From NCBI GenBank assembly GCA_025716815.1, contig JAIXMN010000003.1:682001-746000 (forward strand): DNA of 64,000 bases, in the 5' to 3' direction. Source of the stretch: Dichotomocladium elegans. Taxonomy: Eukaryota > Mucoromycota > Mucoromycetes > Mucorales > Lichtheimiaceae. The translations under genes and the position numbers were made by a program. Numbering within the stretch: position 1 is the stretch's first letter; the number at the start of each line of letters is the position of its first letter. Below the pieces are notes generated by a model. That model saw only the letters and a list, made by a program, of their open reading frames with translations, ran no database searches and had not been told where the DNA came from. Positions 23,723-36,849 of this stretch are shown in pieces.

Positions 23723-25783
23723 GGGCTTCTGACGGAGTCTGCGGTTTTGCTTTTTTCTTGCAGCATTGAGATTCCGCGAGCATTTTGGTTTTCCCATTGG
23801 CCAAAATGGTCCTTTTCTTGGAGTTGCCTGTGGTGGGTATTTTTTTTAGTCCGGTGATCATCCCCTTTGACCAATAGCCTTAGTTTTTGCAACCTTCACA
23901 AGTGCCTCCATAAGTGCAGCTGGCAGAGACATGGTCATTCCCAAAAAAAGAATCGGATGGCATGCATCAAAGTGATATTGTCCATTCTTCTGACTCATCG
24001 AAGCTCTGGAACAATGATCGCGGATAATTACTTCTTCGAGTTTCGACAGATCTATAATATGCCAAATGACCAGGACCTGCAGCAACAAGATCTAGATGCC
24101 ATCTATCAGCACACACTTGGTGCCATTGATTCGATCATGCAGGCATCAGGCCGCCGGCTCTTGGATTTTCCAACCCTGCCCCAGGAATGCCGAGGCACTC
24201 TCGAAGAGTCCGTGCCACCAACCCAAGTTCTGATCCATGCTGAACATACGCAGTATGACCAATACGAACAAGTCCCCCAAAATACCGAATTGGTCCACAC
24301 TCTCAATGATGATCAGAGAGCTGCGTATGATGTCATTGTCATGTCAATTGCCGATCAATACAGCGACCACCATGTACCCCAGCTGTTCTTCGTCAATGGC
24401 CTTGGTGCTACTGGGAAAGTCTCAAATATTCAAGGACCTCCTGAAGCATGTGCACTCTCAACAGGAGATTTGCTTTGCCTGTCGCCTCTTCTGGCATTGC
24501 CGCGATCCTGCTTCCTGGTGGCTGCATGGCTCACGGCCGCTTCAAGATCCCCACTCGATCCCGATGAAACAAGTACCTGTAGCATCAGCTTGACCAGTGC
24601 AGATGCCCCAGAGGTCGTCTCAAAAACCATTCAGTGCACTATGTTTGCGTTCTGCATCTAAACATAAACATGCGAGTGCAGAATGCAGGGCCTCAAGTCG
24701 CTGCCTTTGCTGACCTGCTTCTTGCTGTTGGTGATGGCCGACCACCTTACCAGGAAAGTTCCGAAATCCCGCAACAGTGGCGTATTGATGCAAATGACAG
24801 CATGGATCTCATCGATGCCATTGACCCGTCAATCCGCCTCTCCGATCAGCCGTCTGCCCAACTCCGCGATGCTGCTATCCTTGACACCAAGAATGCCGAT
24901 GTTGATGATATTAACAACAAGGCTTTCAGTATCTTTCCTGGTGGAAGCAGAGACTACCATTCACACGACCGCATCATCGACGCTGACAACCCTGATGTAG
25001 CCGCTGCAAGTTACCCTCCAGAGATCCTCAACAGCCTTAATTCTGCAGGAGTCCCTCCGCACTGCTTGAGGTTAAAGGTCGGTATGCCTTTGGTGTTGTT
25101 GCCAAATCTCGATCCTGGAGCCGGCCTCTGCAATGGTACCAAGGTCATCCTCACAAGGCTTAAAGATCATTCAGTTGCTGTTAGAGCCATTGCTCACGGA
25201 CCGCAGGGCATGGAGCACATTCTAGCTCGGATCAACCTATGCACCAAAGACGGCGAGATGCCATTTGTCCTGTGTAGTCGTCGTCAATTGCCTATTCGTC
25301 CTGCATTCGCCATGACCATCCATAAAACGCAAGGCCAAACACTGTCCCGTGTCGTTATCCACCTTTGCAAACCAGAGTTCGCACACGGGCAATTATATGT
25401 CGCACTGTCACGAGCAACAAACCCTGACAACCTGCACGTGGCAGTTTATGGTGATACGACGGCAACAGCGAATGTGGTGTTATCCAGATCCTTCTCCGTC
25501 AGTCGACCTCTGCGTAAACATTAATTATGCCCATACCATTCCTTTTTTACTTATGACCCCTCCTTTACTATTGTTCATCTGCTTATGATGCCAACTTTTT
25601 CCTCTGCTCATTCCCCTATTACCTTCTTTCCTTTCCTTTTTCATCAATAGAAAACCACGACCTGACCCGTAAAACCAACTTGCGCCACAAAGCAAAAAAA
25701 ACCATCCTCCCGCGACACGCACTGACAAGGAGCACAGCGCAGGGGCTCAGTCAGCAGACGGGCGAAAGAGGCTGAAGGCTCAT
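23722..25783 (+). mobile_element. Decayed Helitron/PIF1-like helicase element
   Basis: Plus-strand frames encode the helicase half of a Helitron-type or PIF1-like protein: LNDDQRAAYDVI, then a Walker A in LFFVNGLGATGK at about 24388-24420, followed immediately by frameshifts; then, from 24680, a longer frame with LCNGTKVILTRL, AFAMTIHKTQGQTLSRVV and GQLYVALSRAT (helicase motifs V and VI region), ending at 25524. The Rep nuclease domain is missing and at least two frameshifts exist, so it is not functional. The right flank (25620-25783) and the left flank (23722-23900) both recur in reverse orientation at 56949-57545, which marks them as parts of the element. The exact termini are not established, and the left flank abuts the LINE. 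Confidence 0.75.
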
Positions 25784-27740
25784 CATGTAAATAGTAGCAT
25801 TGCATCAATTGGATAATATATTGCTTCAGGAATCCATGTCTGCGAAGGACACTTTATTAACTCCTCATAAATGCTTAAAATCCACCCAAAACCGTTCTTA
25901 ATATTCTGTTTGGGACGTCTAAAAGTAACCAAAGTTTCATGCCAATGTGATCGCGTACGTGATGATGACATTGGAGAATCCTGATGCATCAACTCGCGAA
26001 GCATATTGGTGTTGAAAGGACGTCGAGAAAGAAAGGCTTACCGGTAGACGTTTTTGCCCTTTCTGTGCGGACGGACATGAGTTTGAGCGATGGGAGGTTC
26101 GAGCGGGTTCTTTTTTTTTACTATAATAGTAAATGTCCATTCCCCCCCCTCCAACCGAGAGGTGCTGCTGGGCGGAGGAAGAGCAAGGAGAGAATAACGG
26201 GGAGACTCGCAGCAGATGATCTTCTCGACAGAAGGGACCGGCAGTACACGTTGTAACCGCCGCGCAGATCAAAGGCACACGGACAAGAGAGTTCTGTGTG
26301 ATGGTTGACAGAAGAGATGCATAGAACAACGTCAAGTGCTCTATCATTGGAGACAAGAGGGGTGGGGGCGAGGGAACGCCCATGTGCGAATTTCTGTGTT
26401 GTTCCCCCCCCCGGCCACCCCTCTCCACTCTACGGTATTGTCGCCTTTTAAATATTTTAGCTTTTGCTTTCAGCCGCAGCAAAAAAAAAAGCTGAGCATT
26501 ATTTTATTTTGTTTGGACCACACCTTCGATATCTGTCATACCGCTCCTGGCCTTTCCTCTTCGTCTTGGCTGACAAGGTCCCCATTGTGGGAGAGAACAC
26601 ACACACATGCCACGGATGCTTGCGGATCGTTCATCTCAGTTCATGGCAGGTGTGGGGGAAGGGAAGGGAAGGTGAGACCGCCGTAGTTGTTGGATAAGTT
26701 TATTTGTTGTATAGCGAACTGTGATGGTCTTATTTTCTCCCCTTTCCTGTGTACATTTGTATCAATTAAATCGAGAGTTATGTCAGGGCGAGATGGACCG
26801 AGGCGTAGAACACATTCTTGTCTTCCCACTGACAAAACCAAAACAACAACAATGATAAAAGTACCATCGAAATTGGGGGGGAGGGGAAAAGGAAAAGGGA
26901 GGCCTGGCAATTCATTTGACCCTTTTTTGTCGTCTCGGCACGGCCCCGCACGAACGCTTGCTTGATAACCTGATCAGCTGATGTGCCTGCCATATAAGGC
27001 GAACTTTAGAAGAAAGGTCTTTCATATATTTATCGCTGCGCTTCTTACTTGTCCGGAAACATCGGCACCGGCATGAGGATGGGGAATGGGGAGGAATTAA
27101 AAGAACGCCCGAGGTACCCGAAATGGTAAACCTCTTTTTGTGTTGAAAGATTTTATCTGTGGGGGAGGGGCAGGAATTTCCTGCAGAGAGGCGTTGCCTA
27201 CGAGATGAAGCAACAACGATGAAAAGCGAACACTCTCCGTGGCACACGCACGCACACGCATACATGCGCCAAACGGAGAAGACAAGACGGCTGGAATAAT
27301 TATAAAGTATGAGAGAACTCCATCTAATACATTGTCGATTGTTGTGCCACGAAAAAAGGGAGGGACCAAACAGACGATACCTGGTCTGGGCCACACACAC
27401 ACACACATACACACATGTACATACACACTTGCGCGTGCATGTCTTTTCTATCCTACACAACGGGTCAAGTGTTCCGAGGGAGAGGTTATTTTCACGGTGG
27501 CTCGACCATTGTGGGGTATAAAATTGTCTAGTTGGGGAAAAATAACGTGGGAGGCATGCGGGCTTACCATGGGAACACCTGTATCTCTGTCATAGGGACA
27601 AAGGAGTTCTCGGCCCCTTTCCTTTTGCTCCGCTCTAGACAAGAAAAAATTTTTGGGGGGTGGGGGTGGGTGGGATGGTTGGTGGTTGGTAAGAGTAGGG
27701 GAAAGTGGTGGGAGGAGAAAGGAAAAATTTGTATTTTGAA
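25784..27740. other. Intergenic, low-complexity, no gene supported
   Basis: About 2 kb of sequence with homopolymer and G- or C-rich tracts (26400, 26870, 27655) and a CA microsatellite near 27390-27430. The long frames here have repetitive, non-protein-like translations on both strands. I see no gene. Confidence 0.5.
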
Positions 27741-27747
27741 ATGAGCA

Positions 27748-27755
27748 TATATAAA
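27748..27755 (+). promoter_or_regulatory. TATA box of the response-regulator gene
   Basis: TATATAAA followed by CT-rich sequence (27840-27870) that is typical of fungal transcription starts, about 150 bp before the first ATG. Confidence 0.5.
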
Positions 27756-27898
27756 CCATGATCTTCCAGCGCGGCAATATCGCTGAAAAAAAAAAACTTT
27801 CTTTTGGTTCTGTGCCTTTCCCATATTCCTCTTTTCATCCCCCCTTTTTTTTTTCTCTCACCCTTACCAACTCATCACATTGGATTATTTTGGCTACA

Positions 27899-28108
27899 AT
27901 GGCCGGAGGGCCTCGACGGGCTCAACCATCTTTCAACCTCACCATCAACGCCGACAGTCGACAACGACGACCCCGACGGAAGAGAGCGCCAACGCCGGCA
28001 CCAGCCCAAACACAAGCGCCAAGCGACCGTTGTTACAGCATCAGCAGCAGCGGCGTCGGTCTTCACAGCAAATGCATCGGCCGTTATTTCAACGGTTCGC
28101 GCACATGA
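27899..28108 (+). other. Out-of-frame upstream ORF overlapping the regulator start
   Basis: The first ATG after the TATA box (context ACAATGG) opens a 69-codon frame that differs from the response-regulator frame and ends after the 28072 ATG. Either it is a regulatory uORF, or an unseen intron or sequence error joins it to the main frame. Confidence 0.35.
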
Positions 28109-28805
28109 TTCCAACGCTGACGACGTATGACTCGATGCAGTCGCCGCCGCCGCCACCACCTCTCTCACCAACGTCGTCGGTCCTGTCGCCTCTTTCACCG
28201 CCACTCGCGACACCCATCTTTGAAGGATCAGATCATTTTTTACGTCGCACAAGACGCTTTTCTTCTTCTTCATCATCCTCCGCTGCTGTCGATGTTGGCT
28301 GCTTACCGCCTGATCGTAGTAAAATCAACGTGCTCCTCGTAGATGATAACCACGTCAACCTTCAGGTGCTCGCCCGCATTCTTAAGATTCACATGGCAGA
28401 CACGGTCCATCATCTCGATTTTGCAAAGAGCGGCGTCAAGGCCCTAGATCTGCTTAACCGCGCACGGTACGACCTCGTGCTCCTCGACATTGACATGCCT
28501 GTGCTGAACGGCGTCGAAACCGCCCGGCAGATTAGAAACGCGTCGAAAGAGTATACCATCCTCAACCAGAATAGAAATGTTCCCATCGTCGCGGTCACCA
28601 CCAATGACACGTCCGATTGGAAACGGGCATACGCTCAGGTGGGCATGGTGAGTCTTTTTTCTTTTCTCCACATAAAGGAGCCATTTCTCATTTTGTCTTT
28701 TAGAATGGCTGCGTTAGTAAACCTGTCGTGCCGTCTGTTCTCAAGGAAACCCTCTTTCAAGTCCTTAATACGGGCTACAGCCCAGAATCATTGGCAATCC
28801 ACTAA
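28072..28805 (+). CDS. Response-regulator receiver-domain protein
   Basis: A two-component response regulator. Two exons (28072-28647, 28704-28805) give 225 residues from the first in-frame ATG. The N-terminal quarter is Pro/Ser-rich. The receiver domain begins at INVLLVDDNHVNLQVLARIL, with the acidic pair DD, the phospho-acceptor Asp in LVLLDIDMPVLNG, the Thr in VAVTTND and the Lys in CVSKP (after the intron). The stop follows the last helix, so no output domain is present; it may be a stand-alone receiver like fungal Srr-type or Ssk1-like proteins. Upstream, the same frame stays open with Gln/Arg-rich coding-like sequence to about 27880 but has no ATG, so the true N-terminus may be longer. 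Confidence 0.8.
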
Positions 28806-28959
28806 CGAACCTTTTGCATTTCTTCTATATTATCTTACCTGTACAGTATTCCTTTCCCGCACGCTTCATCATTGTAAATAGTTCATGCATTTGTTTGTTG
28901 TTTTTATCGTTATATTTATTCACAAGTCGCAAATTTCATGATCCAAAAGAAGTATCTTA

Positions 28960-30643
28960 TCAAGCACTGATGGTGTGATCGTAATCAATTGTTGGAACGA
29001 CGGAACTCATGAATTTCAAGAAAATAATAAGATATCTATATAGAGTTTGTGTTACACGTGAAAAACATGACCCGATTTTCCTCTGCCCCGACTTACTGAT
29101 CTACTCGGATGCCCGGCTCTTGGTCCTTTTCGGCAAATCCTGCCGAGACTCCATCACCCATGCGTTCAATGATCTTCTTCATCACATCAGCATGTTTACA
29201 CGGATGGATCGATGCTAGGTTCATGTTCAAGTGCGGATGCTGATCAATAGTCACCGTCTTCTTAACGTAGTCCTGAGCTACGTCTTCAAATACGCGACCG
29301 GAGGGTAATGGATGACGTTGCTGACGATGAGTAGGATACATGTGAGTGTGCGGTGCATACATTCCACCCTTCCCATGACCTCGTCATATGCAGTAGTCCC
29401 CCCTTACTTCGCACACACACACACACACACTTCCTTTGGTTCTCACCTCATCATAGCCAAACAACCACATTCTTGGGGTTTGATAGTACTTGTCATAGGT
29501 GATAAAGACGTCATATGTTCGCACCTGAAGAATCTTATCGCTATAGATACCGCAAGGTCAGTTTCTGGTTCTCTTCATTTCGGCCACTGCACCCCCAAAA
29601 TTTGATTACTTTGAGGCATTTTCGACATGCGATGGGGCTGTTGCCTAGAACAAGCAACTCAGTTACAGGCTGTTTTGATTCCGAAACACCAAGACCTTAC
29701 CGGATCGTCTTCTTCCACGACTTGGTCCTCATCCTCGATATCCGGAATGTCATCCATATCTGGGATATCCTCCAGAGCCATCTGATTATCCTTGTCCAAA
29801 TTGAGAGCTTCCAAGTTCTGTTTGATTTCTTCATCGTCATCCAAGATTGTCTGCGCGATTTCATCCATTGTTTTGGTCACTTTTTTTTTTTAAAAAAAAA
29901 AAAAGGACAAAAGGTCGGTCCAACGTGGAGATGAGATCCCATAGTCCCAATCGAGAGAAACGAAAAGCGAGACTGACCTCTTGAGCTATGCGTATACATC
30001 CAGCCGTCTTCGTCCTTCTCGTCATTATCAACCTGACGTGTCTCATCACCGTCACTGGAATATTCCATTTGCTTAGCGCGCCGAAGGCAAGGCACTGGAG
30101 AAGGATTGATCAGGATACTTTTCCCGTTCCATATTTCTCCATTGTTCAGACATTCTCCACCTCCGTCCAACCACCTCCCCCCCCACTTCATGCGCCCCAC
30201 ATACGGTCGTGTGAAACACCGCCCTCTCAACCCAACTTACCATTACGGGTGACCAGGAATTGTTTGTCCTTGGGGAGGTAATCTCGGCGCTTCTCTGGCA
30301 AACCTGCCTCCCTTTGACGATTCCATTCGATGGCATTGATCATATACATGAGTAAATCAACGCCTAAATTCTCCTTTTTATAAGAAAAAATCATAAAGAA
30401 AAAGCTCACCATGACCAAGTCGGACACTTGTATACGAGGAATTCACCAGCAGCAACAAACTATATGAAATTCAAAGAGTCAAACGACATAGCTGGAAGAG
30501 ATAGGAAACAAAGGACAACTTGCTTCTTCAGGAGTTAGACATCCAGTCTCCTTGAACTTTGAATTCTTCAGGACGGGTGCCAAATACTCCCGCATGGAAT
30601 GAAATTTGGAATAGAAATTACTGTAGACGTCTTGAACGGACAT
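28960..30643 (-). CDS. ATG3: Autophagy E2-like enzyme ATG3
   Basis: E2-like enzyme that conjugates Atg8 to phosphatidylethanolamine during autophagosome formation. About eight exons and roughly 325 residues. The start at 30643 gives [20 protein letters not shown], the N-terminal membrane-sensing helix. The next blocks are [39 protein letters not shown], an acidic flexible region ([16 protein letters not shown]), [18 protein letters not shown], the catalytic Cys in [13 protein letters not shown] and [20 protein letters not shown] at the C-terminus. Catalytic and structural motifs are intact. Intron 1 (30460-30523) has a GC donor GCAAGT; the others are GT-AG, with an extremely A/T-run-flanked acceptor near 29892. 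Divergent from phosphoglucomutase. Confidence 0.95.
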
Positions 30644-30964
30644 TGTAGGATCGAGAGAAAGAAATAGCGTAAGACTGGACAGGCTAGAAAAAAGGGAAGA
30701 TGCTGCGTACGCAACTCATGTATCTGTGTTTAGAATTCTTGAGGTACCTTGCGCACGTATTCAGGTCATCTGACTGGAGTAGCTCAGGTATGCGTACAAG
30801 CTCCTAATTCATGCATGCGTTGTCCTATCACAGGACCCTGGTCTGCCTCGGGAGAGAGCGACAGAGAACGTGGTGGTTTGGGGAGATCCGCAGGGAAGTT
30901 CTGATCTATGTTGTTCGATACGACACATTCGTGATGCGGTTGGGGGCGGCTTATGTAAAGATGA

Positions 30965-33166
<2,202 letters not shown>

Positions 33167-33316
33167 AACACCAGCTGTGTGTTCTAGAATGATCTGTATA
33201 TGTACTAGAAGAGAGAGAGAACGAAACTTTCTGTTTGAAACGCATTCCATTGTTATTACTATCATTAAATTGTTACTAAAACTACTACCATCTGGCTGCC
33301 CTCCCCCCCCTTTTTT

Positions 33317-34827
33317 TTAAACGCCAAGTCCTCCACGGAACACTTTGCATTGTAAGTCTTGCTTCCAGATGTCAACGTTCTCAAGACCCCATTGACCTTC
33401 CTCGTTCATATGGACCTCTTCTTTTGCCATCATCCTGGCCACGTCGATATTTTGATTTTCAGACTCTTCGCTTGGATGATCCACCTTGGCGTGTTGCTGG
33501 TGGCAAGTAAAAGGATCAGGACTGAACGTGATGGGAATGTCGAGCGTGAAGCTTGCTGTCAACAGTAACTCGACGTCTACCCATGCCCGGGCACCAATCT
33601 CGCGATAGCCCCGAGTCAATTTCCACGTGTCGCGGTGAGCAAGGGTAAATTCGCTAGCCTCGCTTGTGATATCTAAGAAGTTGGTCGTATCAAGGGTCTG
33701 GTGGGGCGCCATAACAAACGAGCCAAACGCGTAGCTGTTGTGAGGACATGCCTTCTGCAAGCTGCTGTCTCCCGCAAAGTTCTGAAGCTCTACAAGGGTG
33801 GATGGCAAGGTTTTGTATCTTTTGACGGTTTGGGGGGAGGGAAATAATGAGCGAGCGAATGAGTGAGGGAGCAAGCGAACAAGCACATAGCTTGCTATTC
33901 CGTTTTTTTTTTTTTTTGTTAGGAAAACTTACGGGATGTGCCTGTCATGATATTGTACGTAGAACATTCTCTTCCTCCAAGACCGAGAGACCATTGCGTT
34001 GTGCATATTTTGAGACCAAATATCGTCTAGGAAACACACGCAGAGCTCTGTCAGTCCATGATTATATCGAAAGATGGGGGCAAGAGCGTTCACTTGCCTT
34101 GATTTGTGCACACAATGTATTCACCGCGAGCGAATCGGATGCCGACATTCTTGCCCTCGTACTCATAGAGATTCGAGTCTTTCTTTCCATGCAAACTTTC
34201 ATGAATCTGGCGAGGGACAGTGATGATGCGATAGGTGAGATACTTTGACCGCCGGAACCTGTGATGGTTTATGAGCGCATGAATTATATAAGTAGGATCT
34301 CTCTCTCTCTCACTATTTTTTCTATACCGATATACATCACCCACGCCTCGACGACCCGCAGGCGGATTCCACTCAACAATGAGCAGTTCGATCGGTGTCT
34401 TTGTATTTTCTGCCATCAGATAGGTGCTGTCGATCGAGTTCTGGAGGCGATGGAACTGTTCATCACCGTAATTGTCGTTCCTTGTCACCATCACCACTGT
34501 CAGATAATACTCAGGGACCACACCAGGGTCTAGGCAGGCCTCCCAGATCTGCTTCGGCTCAAGATCGTTGACGGGAGGTTTGGCGCACTGACCGCAGTCG
34601 TATTGGCCAGGTGACAAGAGATGTGACTCATTCCAACCGAACCGGAAGCCATCTGGAGTGGTAGACAAAAAGTTGGGTGAATTCGAAGAGTAAAGGAAGC
34701 ATAGGGAAATGGTGATGGTCAAGAGCGCTAGCAGAGTCAATGATCGCTTTGAGAATGTTGAAATGTAGGCTGCAAACGTGTTAATTCTGGTGGTGATACT
34801 GCTGGCCAACATGAAGCGTGCAGCCAT
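33317..34827 (-). CDS. Type II membrane glycosyltransferase-like protein
   Basis: About 410 residues in four exons. The start at 34827 (MAARFMLASS) precedes a signal anchor at about residues 25-47 (LTLLALLTITISLCFLY), giving a short cytosolic tail and a lumenal catalytic part. The lumenal domain starts DCGQCAKPPVNDLEP; YYLTVVMVTRNDNYG looks like the first strand of a GT2-like fold, and ARGEYIVCTNQDDIWS gives a DxD-like acidic pair. Exact sugar and acceptor are unknown. The GC-AG intron (34027-34097) splits the NQ-DD motif; the frame holds only with the GC donor. Another short intron (about 34260-34326), a multiple of three, leaves the frame open by chance. Confidence 0.6.
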
Positions 34828-35961
34828 TGCTCTTGTGCTTTTTCCCCCCTCCTCGACGGGTTGGTTTTTGGTGGATTGGGGGAAGGTGCGGGGAGGATAG
34901 AGTTGAGGATCCTTAATCCAGGTCCGAACAAGGTGGCGGGGTTTATCGGGCAAAAGAATTATCGGAGACGTACCATGCACAACCTCCCTCCCCTTCTCCC
35001 CTTCCGGGCTCTGATGGAAAGGCAACCCTGCCCGAGATACGATATCAAATCATTGCTAACCGAAATGAGGGAAGCATATTTCCAATTGTGTATAAAAAAG
35101 ACGTCCTCCCTGTAATACATTGAATTATTACAAATATCGCCGATGTCTCAGCAAGATAAATATGGCGAATTGTGTTGATTAATTCCATCCATTTTCCACC
35201 AATGCGCCGGTGGCAGGAACAGATGACCTGCTGAGCTTAGGCTATGGCAAAAACCTAAAGAGCAATAAACAGTGGTTGTACAACCCATAAAAGAGACTAC
35301 AACAGGAAAAACGTCTCTGCTTTTGTCCCATTGCACGGCCACAAAACAGAAAACCGGCACCATCAGGTCACGCAGTTTGCCAGAAGCTGTCAATTATGAC
35401 CATTCCCTCATAAGGTAGTTTCATGTGGACTTTACACACACAAGCCCTAATAATAATGGTCTACTCTTACTTTGCAGTCATCTCCACCCCTACTAACAAA
35501 CGAGAGAAAGAGAACTGGGTGCACAGCCCGGTTGCCAGTATCCGCAAAGGACAGTCGTAGGGATACAACAGGGTGTATCCACGATCCAAGGAACCGCTCA
35601 TTAGCGGTTTCCACGCGGCGAGACAAAAGGGCGGATCTTAATATTGTTAATATTTCATTGAGACTGCAAGAAAATGAGTTTGTCCAGCCTCTCTGTGCGT
35701 CGGTTTCACGAGACGCAAAGAGGAAGGTGGAAGAAATTAACGAACAAGCACGGGACATCCTTGTTCTGGAGGTCTAAAACATTATAAATACAAAGTCCAT
35801 CGCATGAGCCTTTGTCCTTCGTCCTCCATTACACTCGCATCGAAGCACCTCGTGTCCGGTACACACACCCATCCATCCCACTCACTTTATTGCTGTATCA
35901 TACACTCCATCCTGAGCAGGTCTCCCCCGCACATATCCTTTAAAACATCCATATTTTCATC
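34828..35961. other. Intergenic with one weak coding-like stretch
   Basis: At about 35463-35777 a plus-strand frame reads like protein near its end (DAKRKVEEINEQARDILVLEV) and follows an acceptor-like TTTGCAG, but there is no ATG and no homology I recognise. 35780-35960 looks like a promoter with CT-rich tracts for the next gene. Confidence 0.3.
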
Positions 35962-36816
35962 ATGATGAAATTGAACTTTGTCCTTCTCTGCTGCACACTT
36001 ATGTTCATCTTCACGAGTCCTCTCGCAATGAGCGCACCCACCACTCTTGAAACCCGTGGCCTCAAGAGCTGCTACAAAAATGCCGCCTTGACAATGTAAG
36101 TTCTGTTTCTTTGCCCAGTTTCATAGAAGGATATGTGACGACTGCAATAACAGGTACTGGATTCCTAAAGAAGGCGAAACGGACATGGCCAACAACGGCA
36201 AAATTGTGCATCTAACAGGCCCGAAATCCAAAGCTCTCAAGACCACCGCTGGCAAGACCATCTCCAAGGTCTCAAAGACGACTTACGAGGTAAAGCATCG
36301 TGCTCTCTGCCCTCCATGTCTTCCTCCCCTTTTTGTGATGCTGATGAGTAACCATCTCCATCTCCTTTCTTTATCCCGCAACGACACTAGAAATTCCAAA
36401 TGGAAGGCACCGGTCTTCTCCAAAATGGCAAGATGGTCAACTTGGATAGCGATGCCAATACTTTCATGCTCGTCAATCGCAAGAAAGCGCCCTATGGTAT
36501 CGGGTCAGACGATGATATCTCCTTGGTGCCCTGGGTGAGCGTGGCATCCAACGATCTTAAGCGTGGTACCAAACTCTACATCAAGAACCTCGACGGCAAA
36601 AAGCTTCCTAACGGCAAGGTTCACAATGGCTGTGTCCGTGTTGATGATCAGGGTTGGAGTTTCGAGGGCTGCCAGCTGGACTTCTTTGTCCTTGAGTTTG
36701 CAGCCTACCGCATCCTCGATAAGACCTTGTCTGACAAGGTTTCTGTCCAGCAAAAGGATTGCAAGATCCTAAACTACGTCAACAGCGCAGTGAAACAATG
36801 GGCCGAACTTTCCTGA
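35962..36816 (+). CDS. Secreted protein with a 3D/RlpA-like double-psi barrel
   Basis: Three exons (35962-36095, 36154-36289, 36391-36816) sum to 696 bp, 231 residues. A signal peptide (MMKLNFVLLCCTLMFIFTSP, cleavage probably near MSA) is followed by a mature domain beginning at about residue 45 with YWIPKEGE. The later segment WVSVASNDLKRGTKLYIKNL, then GCVRVDDQGWSFEGCQLDFF, matches the pattern of bacterial 3D domains (conserved Asp in DDQGW and QLDFF; two Cys). Such folds occur in lytic transglycosylases, expansin-like and cerato-platanin-adjacent secreted fungal proteins. Activity not known; the fold assignment is inference from motif spacing. AATAAA lies about 10 bp after the stop. Confidence 0.6.
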
Positions 36817-36849
36817 GATAAAGAAAAAATAAACATTTGAGGATTCTTC

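Noticed and set aside
23867..24088. Plus-strand start and minus-strand ORF at the left flank of the Helitron-like element
   Set aside because: Part of the repeat shared with 57365-57535; the minus-strand continuation into LINE reverse transcriptase is interrupted by stops and is not an intact gene.
25937..27777. Several long frames on both strands
   Set aside because: Translations are dominated by homopolymers and microsatellite-derived residues, with no motif or splice support.
34090..35025. Glycosyltransferase start at 35025
   Set aside because: The added 66 residues are Pro/basic without a signal anchor context; the ATG at 34827 places the membrane helix close to the N-terminus as expected.
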